Counted from the first letter of the stretch, positions 7,712 through 15,451 are shown. The stretch: 16,767 nt of DNA from Methanotrichaceae archaeon (GCA_013329455.1 DUKF01000151.1:1-16767); one strand, 5' to 3'. The notes: generated from the sequence alone by a model not told the origin. Numbers and translations are program-made.

Positions 7712-8537
7712 CGTCCCATTCACCATCACAAGGCGGAGGATTCGGCGGCCTGTAACCCACTATTCTAGCCTCTTGCTTTAAAGTCGCCGAAAGCGAATCT
7801 AGGTCCGGACGCAAAGTTTTTGGTGTAATTCCCAATGCAGCCAAATTCTTTAAAAGTTTACCTTTATTGTTTGCTGGAATAATGTACCGAACTAGACTTT
7901 CCTTGTCTTTCAATAGGTCGGGTATCGTACAGTTAGGAAGAGGTTCTGGATGGATCGTAAATGCACTCAACTGAGATACCATGCGTGAGAAGTTCATCGA
8001 AGGTTGGATCGCAAGAGGATATTTTGGGATTTCTTTAAGCTTAAGTTTTTCTTTAAGTTCTTCTGGATTGTTACATACCGGTTCTGATGCAAGATAGCGC
8101 AGGATACGGTTCTTTGGAATAGCTCTTCCGAAAGGTCCACTGCGTTTGTTCAAGGTATCTGGATACATGGCCCAGAGTTCGCCATCAGACGATTTGTTCT
8201 CAGCGGCAACAAAGTATAATGCTATAAGAATACTTTCAGTCCAATCTAATAGTCTAGTTGGTAGACCGTGATGTTGCATCAGAAATAACCATGATACATT
8301 ATCATCGTAATCAGGCAAATTTGGTTCTAACGAGGGCGCATTCAGTTTAAATTTGGTGATCAAATCAAATTCTATATCATGTCTTGATCGGAAGGGTGGA
8401 CAATCATACCCCTTCTGAAATATCCCTGGCATAAGCTCACCAACAATCCTACTGTGCCCTCTGAACCAACTTCCGGACAGTGTCGTCCCGATCTCCACTG
8501 CATGGTGAATTGTAGAAAGTTTATACGTTTTAGTCAT
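7695..8537 (-). CDS. FRG-domain protein
   Basis: The 280-residue product carries the FRG domain, named for an N-terminal F/Y-R-G motif. Here it reads SWFRGHS (Phe25-Arg26-Gly27). Later conserved blocks are QHHGLPTRLLDWT at 88-100, ALYFVAAE at 106-113 and GELWAMYP at 119-126. There is no signal peptide or membrane segment, so the protein is cytoplasmic. The biochemical role of the domain is not settled; family members tend to sit in variable and defence-associated gene sets. The gene is visibly AT-richer, with more A/T-ending codons, than argH and argC beside it, which suggests horizontal acquisition. It lies 45 nt after argH on the same strand and overlaps a small membrane-protein gene at its 3' end. 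No Shine-Dalgarno site precedes the ATG. An AT-rich element about 22 nt upstream may serve a leaderless transcript. Confidence 0.85.
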   Translation of the reverse strand: MTKTYKLSTIHHAVEIGTTLSGSWFRGHSRIVGELMPGIFQKGYDCPPFRSRHDIEFDLITKFKLNAPSLEPNLPDYDDNVSWLFLMQHHGLPTRLLDWTESILIALYFVAAENKSSDGELWAMYPDTLNKRSGPFGRAIPKNRILRYLASEPVCNNPEELKEKLKLKEIPKYPLAIQPSMNFSRMVSQLSAFTIHPEPLPNCTIPDLLKDKESLVRYIIPANNKGKLLKNLAALGITPKTLRPDLDSLSATLKQEARIVGYRPPNPPPCDGEWDDEVES

Positions 8538-8554
8538 GGTTATGTGTCATTTTG

Positions 8555-8563
8555 TACATTTAT
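8555..8563 (-). promoter_or_regulatory. Possible TATA element for the FRG gene
   Basis: On the minus strand ATAAATGTA is centred about 22 nt before the FRG ATG, slightly close for a standard leaderless promoter. It fits in the 45-nt gap after argH. This would give the FRG gene its own transcript rather than read-through from the arginine genes. Confidence 0.25.
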
Positions 8564-8582
8564 GGCATCTGAGATAATGTTA

Positions 8583-10016
8583 TCACCTCATCTCCCGCAG
8601 GGATTCGAGCGCCCGGTCAACCCGCCCTCGCATCTCTTCGACGAACCGCTCGTTCTCCTCGATCTTCTTTTTCCGGTCGGCGGCCATCCTTCTTGTCTCC
8701 GAGGGCGCAGGACCTCCGGTCCTCGACCTGAGGGCAACGTTCTTCTTCGGATCGAGGGCGGTCTTCAGCTTCTCTTCATCAAATCCCATCTCGCTCGGCT
8801 TTATCCTCGCGATCCTCTCGGCGGCCTCGTCCAGGTCCCGGATCGTCGGACTCTCGCTCCTGACCGCAAGGGCCCCCACGATCTGGTGAGCCGTCCTGAA
8901 GGGAATCCCCGTCGTCCTGACGAGCGAGTCTGCCAGCTCCGTCGCTGTCGAGAACCCCTCACCGGCGCTTTCTTCAAGCCGGTCGCACCTGTACTTCGCC
9001 GACGACGTGCACCCGGCCATGATCCTGACGGCGCCCCTGGTCAGGGTGACGCCTCGCCAGAGGTTCGGCGTCGCCTCCTGAAGGTCCCGGTTGTAGCTCA
9101 TGGGTAGCGCCTTGCAGATGGCGAGAGCGGCGACGAGTGAACCCATGACCGATCCTGTCTTTCCCCTGACAAGCTCTGCAGTATCCGGGTTCTTCTTCTG
9201 GGGCATGATCGAGCTCGTCGAGCTGAAGAGGTCGTCAAGCTCAATGTAGCCGAACTCCGAAGTGCTCCAGAGTATCAGCTCTTCAGCAAGCCTGCTCAGG
9301 TTCGCCATCAAAATCGCCGTCGTGGAGAGGGCTTCGAGGAGAAAGTCCCTCGTCGAAACCGCGTCCATGCTGTTCTCGACGAGGCCCTCAAACCCGAGAA
9401 GCTGGGCCGTCCGGTCTCTGTCGATATCAAAACCTGTGGATGCGAAGGCCGCAGCGCCAAGAGGGCTTTTGTTTATCCGGGGATAGGAATCTCTCAGCCT
9501 CTCGAAATCCCGCAAAAGGGTGTCGGCGTGGGCGAGGTGGTGGTGAGCGAGGGTCGTGGGCTGGGCGTGCTGGAGATGGGTGAACCCCGGAATTATCGAC
9601 TCCGCGTGCTCTGCGGCCCTCTCGACGAGGGTTCTCGCAAGGGCGTTCACCTCGGCCATCAGGCAGAGGACCTCCTCTCGAAGAACGATCCTGATGCATG
9701 TTGCAACCTCGTCGTTTCTCGATCTGCCGGTGTGCATCCGGCCCCCGACGGCGCCGACCCTCGATATCAGCTCGGCCTCGATCGCCTCGTGGACGTCCTC
9801 GCCCTCGCCGAGCATCTCCTCTTCGATCCCGTCAAGGCCCGCCACGATTTTCGAGAATTCCTCTGGAGCGATCAGGCCCCTCTCCTTCAGCATCACCAGA
9901 TGAGCCCTGTCCACCAGAAGGTCCGCCTCGAATATCCACCGGTCCGCCTCCCTCGAGGATATGAACTCCAGAACGTCCTCGGAGATCTCGCCTAGCCTTT
10001 CTCCTCTTAAAAGCAT
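8583..10016 (-). CDS. argH: Argininosuccinate lyase
   Basis: ArgH splits argininosuccinate into arginine and fumarate, the last step of arginine synthesis, in the cytoplasm as a homotetramer. The 477-residue length is typical. GGRMHTGRSRND near residues 91-102 is the substrate-binding block of the family. FTHLQHAQPTT contains the catalytic-region His150, and SSIMPQKKNPD (about 268-278) is the fumarate-lyase superfamily signature with the active-site serine in the flexible loop. The C-terminal part has a long charged helix (KKKIEENERFVEEM). The ATG at 10016 is 5 nt after the argJ stop, so the two genes are almost certainly co-transcribed and coupled. The first residues (MLLRGERLGEISEDVLEFISS) are slightly short compared with some bacterial homologues but normal for archaeal ones. 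Confidence 0.97.
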   Translation of the reverse strand: MLLRGERLGEISEDVLEFISSREADRWIFEADLLVDRAHLVMLKERGLIAPEEFSKIVAGLDGIEEEMLGEGEDVHEAIEAELISRVGAVGGRMHTGRSRNDEVATCIRIVLREEVLCLMAEVNALARTLVERAAEHAESIIPGFTHLQHAQPTTLAHHHLAHADTLLRDFERLRDSYPRINKSPLGAAAFASTGFDIDRDRTAQLLGFEGLVENSMDAVSTRDFLLEALSTTAILMANLSRLAEELILWSTSEFGYIELDDLFSSTSSIMPQKKNPDTAELVRGKTGSVMGSLVAALAICKALPMSYNRDLQEATPNLWRGVTLTRGAVRIMAGCTSSAKYRCDRLEESAGEGFSTATELADSLVRTTGIPFRTAHQIVGALAVRSESPTIRDLDEAAERIARIKPSEMGFDEEKLKTALDPKKNVALRSRTGGPAPSETRRMAADRKKKIEENERFVEEMRGRVDRALESLREMR

Positions 10017-10021
10017 GATTC

Positions 10022-11197
10022 TCAGCTCGTGTACTCCGCGTTGATCTTCACGTAATCGTAGCTCAAATCGCAGCCGAAAGCGCGGGCCGCCTCCTCGCCT
10101 AGGCCAAGGTCGAGGGTGATCACAAGCTCTTCAGACCTCATCACATCTTCGGCTTCTTCCAGGACGCCGTCGACGATTTTACCCCTCTCGACGAGGAAGA
10201 GCTCTTTATCCTGGCCAACTGCAGATATCGATAGGGAGATCTTCTCAGGGTCGAGGTCAGCCCCAGACCTTCCGGCCGCCGCCACGATCCTACCCCAGTT
10301 GGGGTCGTCTCCGAATATTGCGGTCTTGACAAGGCTGCTTCTCATGATTGTCTTGGCGGCCTGGCGAGCGTCATCTCTGCTCCTCGCTCCTGTGACCTGC
10401 GTCTCCACGAGCTTTGTTGCGCCCTCGCCGTCTTTCGCCATCATCTTCGCAAGCTCGACGCAGACGAAGCTGAGAGCCTCCCTGAACTTGTCAAGATCGG
10501 CTTCGACCCGTCCGGTCGCTGTGATCAGGACCATGTCGTTTGTGCTGGTGTCTCCATCAACGATCAGCATGTTGAAACTGTCATCCACCGCTTCGAGGAG
10601 GCACTCCCGGAGAGTCTCCGGCGAGATCTTGGCGTCGGTGTAGAGAAAAGAGAGCATCGTTGCCATATTCGGCTCGATCATGCCTGCGCCCTTGGTTATC
10701 CCGGCAACCCTGACCCCACCATGCTCGACGGCGATCTCCTTGACTTTCGTGTCGGTTGTCATGATCGCATTTGCTGCATCGATGCTTGCTTCGGCATCTG
10801 ACCGAAGACTCGTCTTCGCCTCCTGGAATATCTCGGCCATATGGTCGCGGTCAAGATACCTGCCGATCACTCCGGTCGATGCGACGCCGATCTTCTCTGG
10901 CTCAACTTCCAGGTGGTCTGCGAGAAGGCCTGCCATCCACCTTGCATCCTCGACGCCTCTCGGGCCCGTATAGGCGTTGGCGCAGCCGCTGTTGGCGATG
11001 ACGCCCTCAAGCCTTCCTTTTGCGACGTTCAAATTTTCAGCGGTCACGTCCAGGGGCGCAGCCCTGATCTTGTTCGTCGTGAAGACCCCCGCAGCCGTCC
11101 CACTAGCTGCGATCAGGGCCACGCCGTATTTTCCCCGCTTGACCCCGGAGGCCACAACGCCTTCGACCGCAGATATGCCGCCCTCAACCCTCTTCAA
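10022..11197 (-). CDS. argJ: Glutamate N-acetyltransferase (ornithine acetyltransferase)
   Basis: ArgJ moves the acetyl group from N-acetylornithine to glutamate, recycling it in the arginine pathway. Some family members also accept acetyl-CoA and so perform step 1; which type this is cannot be told by eye. The 391-residue product is synthesised as a precursor that cleaves itself at the Ala-Thr bond in KGAGMIEPNMATMLSF, where Thr180 becomes the nucleophile of the beta chain. Other family marks are EGVIANSGCANAYTG near residues 63-77 and GDDPNWGRIVAAAGRSGAD further on. The start is a TTG at 11197 that overlaps the end of the CBS gene by 14 nt. The next in-frame candidates lie inside conserved sequence, so the overlap is likely real and implies coupled translation. 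argH follows after 5 nt. Confidence 0.96.
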   Translation of the reverse strand: MKRVEGGISAVEGVVASGVKRGKYGVALIAASGTAAGVFTTNKIRAAPLDVTAENLNVAKGRLEGVIANSGCANAYTGPRGVEDARWMAGLLADHLEVEPEKIGVASTGVIGRYLDRDHMAEIFQEAKTSLRSDAEASIDAANAIMTTDTKVKEIAVEHGGVRVAGITKGAGMIEPNMATMLSFLYTDAKISPETLRECLLEAVDDSFNMLIVDGDTSTNDMVLITATGRVEADLDKFREALSFVCVELAKMMAKDGEGATKLVETQVTGARSRDDARQAAKTIMRSSLVKTAIFGDDPNWGRIVAAAGRSGADLDPEKISLSISAVGQDKELFLVERGKIVDGVLEEAEDVMRSEELVITLDLGLGEEAARAFGCDLSYDYVKINAEYTS

Positions 11198-11669
11198 CCT
11201 CGGACGCCCCCATCCCCAGCCCTGCTATGATGTCTCCTCTGGTGACGATACCGACAAGCCTATCGTCCTCCAAGACCGGGAGCCTGTTGATCCTGTGGCC
11301 AACCATGACCGATGCCGCCTGCTCGATGGTATCCTCGGGACCGACGGTGTGGACCTTCTTGGTCATCACCTCGGAGACCTGAGTCTGGCCGACCTCCTCG
11401 GCCCCGGCCTGAAGCTTCTCCCATCGGATCAAGTCCCGGATCGGAACCTCCAGGATCTCAAGAGGGCTCGGAAGCCAGAGCCCTCCCTCATCCTCGGTGG
11501 AGAGCATCTTCAAAAGATCCGACTCGGAGACGATCCCCACCAGCTCTTCTCCATCCAGAACAGGCATCCCGCTGATCTCGTTTCTCTTGAGAAGCTTCAC
11601 AGCGTCGCTGACGGCGTCGGTCGCCTGGCAGGCGACCGGATCAGTTTTCATAACGTCCTTGACCTTCAT
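11184..11669 (-). CDS. CBS-pair protein inside the arginine cluster
   Basis: The 161-residue protein consists of two CBS domains and nothing else. The first covers about residues 7-60 (VKDVMKTDPVACQATDAVSD, ending LVGIVSESDLL) and the second about 97-153 (VSEVMTKKVHTVGPEDTIEQ, ending LVGIVTRGDII). Paired CBS modules bind adenine nucleotides or related ligands in the cleft between them and act as energy or metabolite sensors, either as separate proteins or fused to enzymes. GAGGAGG lies a few bases before the ATG, so the start is secure. The gene sits 64 nt after argC and overlaps argJ by 14 nt. Its position makes it a candidate regulator of arginine enzymes, but stand-alone CBS genes are abundant in methanogens and the location could be incidental. 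The ligand is unknown. Confidence 0.92.
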   Translation of the reverse strand: MKVKDVMKTDPVACQATDAVSDAVKLLKRNEISGMPVLDGEELVGIVSESDLLKMLSTEDEGGLWLPSPLEILEVPIRDLIRWEKLQAGAEEVGQTQVSEVMTKKVHTVGPEDTIEQAASVMVGHRINRLPVLEDDRLVGIVTRGDIIAGLGMGASEVEEG

Positions 11670-11733
11670 GCTCTACCTCCTCGACTCTCTCATTATTTAC
11701 TCTTTCAGTCGGATCCGTGACTTTTTCAGCCGA

Positions 11734-12759
11734 TCAGGGCGCGCCGCCCGGGAACCACAGCCCTTCGGTCTCACTGAGCCCCATCATCAGGTTCATGTTC
11801 TGGATCGCCTGGCCCGAGGCACCCTTCACTAGGTTGTCTATCGCCGAGAGGACGACTATCCGATCGCCCGATCCATCCACCTCAAAGCCGATATCGCAGA
11901 AGTTCGAGCCTCTGACACCGCCGAGGGAGGGCGATCCCGGCACCATCCTGACGAAGTGGGCGTCTTTGTAAAACTCCTCGTAGATCTTTGAGATCTCGGC
12001 CTTGTCAGGGATGTTGCCCACAAACTCGTCCTTGACCAAGAGGTGTGCCGTCGTCATGATACCCCTAATGGCAGGGACGACGTGAGGCGTGAAGCTAACT
12101 CTCACCCCGGGCGAGAGGCGACCCAGCTCCTGCTTTATCTCGGCCGTGTGCCTGTGGGTGGTGAGCTTGTAGCCTATCACGTTCTCGGCGAGGTTCGGGT
12201 AGTGGCTCGTCTCTGAAGGAGCGATCCCGGCCCCGGAGATCCCTGACTTGGAGTCGAAGACGACCCTTTCAGCCAGGCCCGCCTTGACGAGGGGTGCCAC
12301 CGAGAGGCTGGCGCCAGTCGGATAGCATCCGGGGTTTGCGACGAACCCTGTACCTTTGACCTCGGGGTGTAGCTCCGGCATTCCAAAGACCGCCTTTCTG
12401 AAGGCCCTGTGCTTCATCTTGTAGGTCTCCTCGAACTTGTCCAGGGGAAGCCGGTAGTCGGCGGAGAGGTCCACGACCTTGGCGCCTTCGTCCAGAAGAC
12501 CTGGAACCCAGTCCATGGCCGTCCCGTGGGGCACGGCAGTGAAGACGAGGTCGCACCTCTCTGTGATCTCCGATATCGTGGGCGATTCGAACTTGAGGGA
12601 ACAGATGCTCCGAAGGTGGGAGTGGACGTCTCCCACCGGGGTTCCCTCGAGCTTGCGGGAGGTTATGCAGACCGCCTCGGCTCCGGGGTGGAGGCTGAGA
12701 AGGCGGAGTAGCTCGCCGCCGGTGTAGCCGGATCCTCCGACTATTCCAACCTTAATCAT
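11734..12759 (-). CDS. argC: N-acetyl-gamma-glutamyl-phosphate reductase
   Basis: ArgC reduces N-acetylglutamyl-5-phosphate to the semialdehyde with NADPH, step 3 of arginine synthesis. The 341-residue product begins MIKVGIVGGSGYTGGELLRL, a Rossmann nucleotide-binding loop (GxxGYTG). The catalytic Cys145 lies in VANPGCYPTGASL, the family signature, and HRHTAEIKQEL near residue 195 is also conserved. A longer frame starts at 12804 (MSACRFYTS...), but that extension is unlike ArgC and would begin upstream of the TATA box at 12783-12789. There is no Shine-Dalgarno sequence before 12759, and the TATA box is 27 nt away, so the message is probably leaderless and begins at this ATG. It is the first gene of the co-directional set argC, CBS, argJ, argH. 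Confidence 0.96.
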   Translation of the reverse strand: MIKVGIVGGSGYTGGELLRLLSLHPGAEAVCITSRKLEGTPVGDVHSHLRSICSLKFESPTISEITERCDLVFTAVPHGTAMDWVPGLLDEGAKVVDLSADYRLPLDKFEETYKMKHRAFRKAVFGMPELHPEVKGTGFVANPGCYPTGASLSVAPLVKAGLAERVVFDSKSGISGAGIAPSETSHYPNLAENVIGYKLTTHRHTAEIKQELGRLSPGVRVSFTPHVVPAIRGIMTTAHLLVKDEFVGNIPDKAEISKIYEEFYKDAHFVRMVPGSPSLGGVRGSNFCDIGFEVDGSGDRIVVLSAIDNLVKGASGQAIQNMNLMMGLSETEGLWFPGGAP

Positions 12760-12782
12760 GAAAGGAGACGAATACGGGCTGG

Positions 12783-12789
12783 TATAAAA
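12783..12789 (-). promoter_or_regulatory. TATA box of argC, leaderless start
   Basis: Minus-strand TTTTATA is centred about 27 nt before the A of the argC ATG at 12759. Archaeal transcription starts about 25 nt after the TATA centre, so the transcript would begin at or next to the start codon. The absence of a Shine-Dalgarno sequence agrees. Confidence 0.6.
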
Positions 12790-12872
12790 TCGACACGCTG
12801 ACATCTCTAGATCGTATCAGCCAGATCTCAAACTTTTCTGAAAAGCTTGCGAATATTGGGCCAGAGAGAAAG

Positions 12873-13831
12873 TTAGATCCCGGGACAGATCCTCGACCCG
12901 ACAGAGGCGAGGTCTGTTGCCACCTGCTCGATCCTCACTCTCTCCTCAAGATATGCGAGCCACCTTTCGGGAATCCAGTCTGAGCCACAGGATGCGCCCG
13001 CCAGGGCCCCGGTCATCGATGCGATCGAGTCGGTGTCCCCTCCCGAAGAGGCTGCAGCGACCAGCGCCTCCTCTGGCTCGAACTTGAGGTGGCAGTAGAA
13101 GGCGGCGGGGACCGTCTCTACGACCATCGGAGATGTGCCGATCTCCCCGAGCGCCTCCAGCGGATCGAGGTCGAGAATCTCTTTGACGACCATAAGGCGT
13201 CGGGCGAACTCTCGGTCGACCCTATCGGAAAAGGTGGCCGCCATCTCCAGGACTTTCATGGGGGCAAACCCGAGAAGAGAGAGGGCGACGCCAACGGCCA
13301 CAGCGATCGACCCGGCCCTCGCAGCGTTCGAGCTGTGGGTGGGAAGGCTCTGTTGGCGGCATACATGGATACGAGATCGAGGTTGCAGTGGTAGACAAGG
13401 CCGATCGGCGCCGTCCTCATTGCCGAGCCGCAGGTCGGCGTGGGAAGGCCCGCCTCTTGCCAGGGCCGATCCCTCAAAAGGTCCTGGATCGCCGTCTTGC
13501 TGGTCCATCCCACGCCCCTGTTGAGGGAGGGGTCCATGGTCCAGCACCGGCCCCAGTCCATCAGCTTGGCGGTGAACCTTTCGACGTCGAAGAACCCAGC
13601 CTCGATTATCGTCTCTGCCAGAAGGAGGGTCTGCTCGGTATCGTCGGTGTACTGGCCCGGCCCAAGGCCGCAGTGGAAGTGGTCTTGGTCCGGAGCGACC
13701 ATGTCTCGGACTTCGCCGAGGCATTCCCTGATCTGATCTTTGGTCAGCCCCTCGACGGGCATGCCCAGGGCGTCGCCCGCGGCGAGACCCAGCATGCAGC
13801 CCCTGAACCGATCCAAGAGCTCTCCTGTCAT
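12873..13831 (-). pseudogene. ADP-ribosylglycohydrolase (DraG-like), split by a frameshift
   Basis: Two overlapping minus-strand frames together give one DraG-family protein of about 319 residues, a normal length. The first frame (13831 to about 13346) starts MTGELLDRFRGCMLGLAAGD and contains GQYTDDTE with Thr62-Asp63-Asp64, the first metal-binding site. It leaves the family pattern after YAANRA. The second frame resumes with LPTHSSNAARAGSIAVAVG and holds SSGGDTDSIASM, the second metal site, ending at TAA 12873-12875. One missing base near 13341-13348, in a CC-TT-CCC tract, restores a single frame. DraG-type enzymes remove ADP-ribose from proteins or small molecules using two Mg ions; with the frameshift neither piece has both sites. 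It may be a true lesion or a sequencing error in the C/G runs. A TATA-like element 28 nt before 13831 supports that ATG. Confidence 0.85.
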
Positions 13832-13853
13832 GCGAGTTAGAAGGAGGTCCCGG

Positions 13854-13865
13854 GACTAAATAGTC
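13854..13865 (-). promoter_or_regulatory. TATA-like element within an inverted repeat, upstream of the ADP-ribosylglycohydrolase gene
   Basis: On the minus strand the element reads GACTATTTAGTC. It contains TATTTAG about 28 nt before the ATG at 13831, the spacing expected for a leaderless archaeal transcript. GACTA and TAGTC are perfect inverted arms around two bases, so a dimeric regulator could cover the TATA box. No Shine-Dalgarno site precedes the gene. Confidence 0.4.
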
Positions 13866-13938
13866 ATCGGGAAAACAGTCCGTTTTTGTGGATGGATAAG
13901 AGACGGTGGACGAAAAGGGGATTGTAGCGACCCGGCCC

Positions 13939-14572
13939 TCAGTCAAAACTGAGACGATCGAGGCTGGATCTGGTCTTCCTCTCTTCCGGGAGGACGGGAT
14001 CCTTCCTCTTTGAAGCACTCTCGTGATCCAGCATCAAGAGTATTCCACAACCGAGAAGGCACATATCTACCCCGGTCAGGATGAAGGTGGCCGTGAAGCC
14101 CGCAAGGCTTGCTATGGCAGCGCCAGCGGCCGCGGTGAGGGCGGTCCCCAGGCCCGTGGAAGTGGAATTATACCGACCACTCGAAGCTCTCCTTTCCTGG
14201 GTTAAGGTTCATGCTCCAGAGCCCAACCCAGGTGGGGTAAGCAAGGCCGCTCCCGATGCCGTAGAGCGTCTCTGCCAGGTAGACCTGGTATATATTGTCT
14301 ATGAAGATGTACATCACCGGGACCGCGGCGATCAGGGCTGTTCCCAGTATCAGCCATCTGGTTTTATTCTCGCTTTCGTCGACGTACCTTGAGAAGGGGA
14401 GCTGGACCAGGGACTTTGTCACCAGGAATAGGGTGCTCGCAACTCCTGCGGTGAGGATGGTGCCCCCGACCACGCCCTCGTTTATGAAGATGGCCAGGAT
14501 CGGCTGGATCAGGCCAAAGCCCGTGAGGACAAAGATGTCCGAGAGCATGAGGAGCTTTATGGTGCGATTCAT
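13939..14572 (-). pseudogene. Half-size MFS-type membrane protein, split by a frameshift
   Basis: From ATG 14572 (GGAGG 8 nt upstream) the first frame encodes about 133 residues, MNRTIKLLMLSDIFVLTGFG through GKESFEWS, with four hydrophobic segments. It runs into TAA at 14168-14170. In the next frame, from about 14172, YNSTSTGLGTALTAAAGAAI continues the MFS pattern with two more helices and a charged tail ending at TGA 13939-13941. Joined, the protein would have about 210 residues and six helices, half of a standard 12-helix major facilitator. Six-helix MFS-like proteins occur in archaea, so the size need not mean truncation. The frameshift near 14173 needs one base removed or two added. A longer start at 14587 would place the ribosome site inside the gene and is rejected. 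Substrate unknown. Confidence 0.75.
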
Positions 14573-14609
14573 ATTTTTCGCCTCCAATTTTTGGATATGA
14601 ATTTTGAAG

Positions 14610-14617
14610 TTAATATA
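14610..14617 (+). promoter_or_regulatory. AT-rich TATA-like element between the MFS gene and the small ORF
   Basis: TTAATATA is centred about 22 nt before the ATG of the 44-codon frame at 14636. Read on the other strand it could also serve the MFS-like gene, whose ATG is at 14572. It may be a divergent promoter. Confidence 0.3.
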
Positions 14618-14635
14618 CTAAAGAGCGGTACCAAT

Positions 14636-14770
14636 ATGGCCAAATCGGCCGAGAATGTTGAGATGCGTGATTATGAGCAGAGCTACAAAGACGCAAAAGA
14701 GGTGTACTACAAGCCAGAGCGCAAGTTGATACAGCGGATGATTGCCGTGGTCAGCTTCATCAGCACATGA
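14636..14770 (+). CDS. Possible 44-residue protein, unrecognised
   Basis: The frame begins MAKSAENVEMRDYEQSYKDA and ends with a short hydrophobic stretch, MIAVVSFIST, before TGA. The first two thirds are strongly charged and probably helical. There is a TATA-like element at leaderless spacing, but no Shine-Dalgarno site. I do not recognise the sequence. It could be a small cytoplasmic protein or the 5' remnant of a larger broken gene, since a frame this short can also arise by chance. Confidence 0.3.
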   Translation: MAKSAENVEMRDYEQSYKDAKEVYYKPERKLIQRMIAVVSFIST

Positions 14771-14912
14771 TAACGAACTTTTTCCATATATAGATTGCTG
14801 CCCGCAAGAAGCGAAATTTCAGCAAAATTTTCGTCTAATTGGAGTTCAATATTTCATTTGATTATGTTAATTCGGATTTAACAAATGATAAATTCAGCAT
14901 AATGTCGCAAAG

Positions 14913-14926
14913 ATCTCTTCAGAGAT
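14913..14926. repeat. Inverted repeat, 6-bp arms
   Basis: ATCTCT and AGAGAT flank two bases (TC). This is a compact hairpin or dyad in otherwise unassigned DNA. Function unknown. Confidence 0.35.
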
Positions 14927-15222
14927 ATATCTGATAACCAGTTTCTGCGTGGCTTTTTGCATGGGCTCTGCCAGCTACGTCCCTCACCCCATTGATCTGC
15001 CTGCTGATAATGGCTGTCGGGCTCCAGGTTCACGAAGGTTCTCGCATTGTGAGGGAAAGTTTGGCAATTTATAAGGCCGTTAAGAGCAGACATAATTGAA
15101 GAGAGAGGTAATCGGTTTCTGGGGGCCCAGGGATCGGATATCCGCAAGAAATATCGTTCGTCTTCGGGTATCTTCAAGGCTCGAAAAGACGTGAACAAAA
15201 AACGCTCCTGAGAAGTTTCTGG

Positions 15223-15241
15223 ACAATATATATAATATTGT
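15223..15241. repeat. AT-rich inverted repeat, 7-bp arms
   Basis: ACAATAT (15223-15229) and ATATTGT (15235-15241) are perfect inverted copies around ATATA. It lies about 290 nt before cooS, far from the likely core promoter. It could be a regulator site or the end of a lost upstream transcript. In AT-rich DNA such a dyad may also occur by chance. Confidence 0.4.
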
Positions 15242-15451
15242 AAATCAAGATAATCCTGGCACCATTTTATCAGATCAGCCCTTGAAGAGAGCTCTTATTT
15301 ATGGCGATCAGACCATCTTTATTTATTAACAGGTCCTCTATGTATAAAAAGTAAAACCGTATAACATAAAAATTACATTAAACACCTGTGATCTCGATAT
15401 CTTACATCATATTCAAAGGATATAGGGCCCTAAAATTAAAATAAAAATACG

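Noticed and set aside
13341..13350. Programmed frameshifting to make a full ADP-ribosylglycohydrolase
   Set aside because: There is no slippery heptamer or obvious downstream structure, and the neighbouring genes carry unrelated lesions. A mutation or sequencing error is simpler.
7695..13831. FRG protein and ADP-ribosylglycohydrolase as a toxin-antitoxin style ADP-ribosylation pair
   Set aside because: They are separated by four arginine-cluster genes and more than 4 kb, have separate promoters, and the hydrolase is broken. Nothing in the sequence links them.
12873..14018. A single 381-codon minus-strand frame as one protein
   Set aside because: Its first half is the wrong-frame shadow of the ADP-ribosylglycohydrolase N-terminus and the MFS tail. 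Only the last roughly 157 residues are family-like.
14878..15198. Minus-strand frame of 106 codons in the cooS upstream interval
   Set aside because: No recognisable motif, no ribosome site and odd composition. It may be a relic, but there is not enough to call it a gene.
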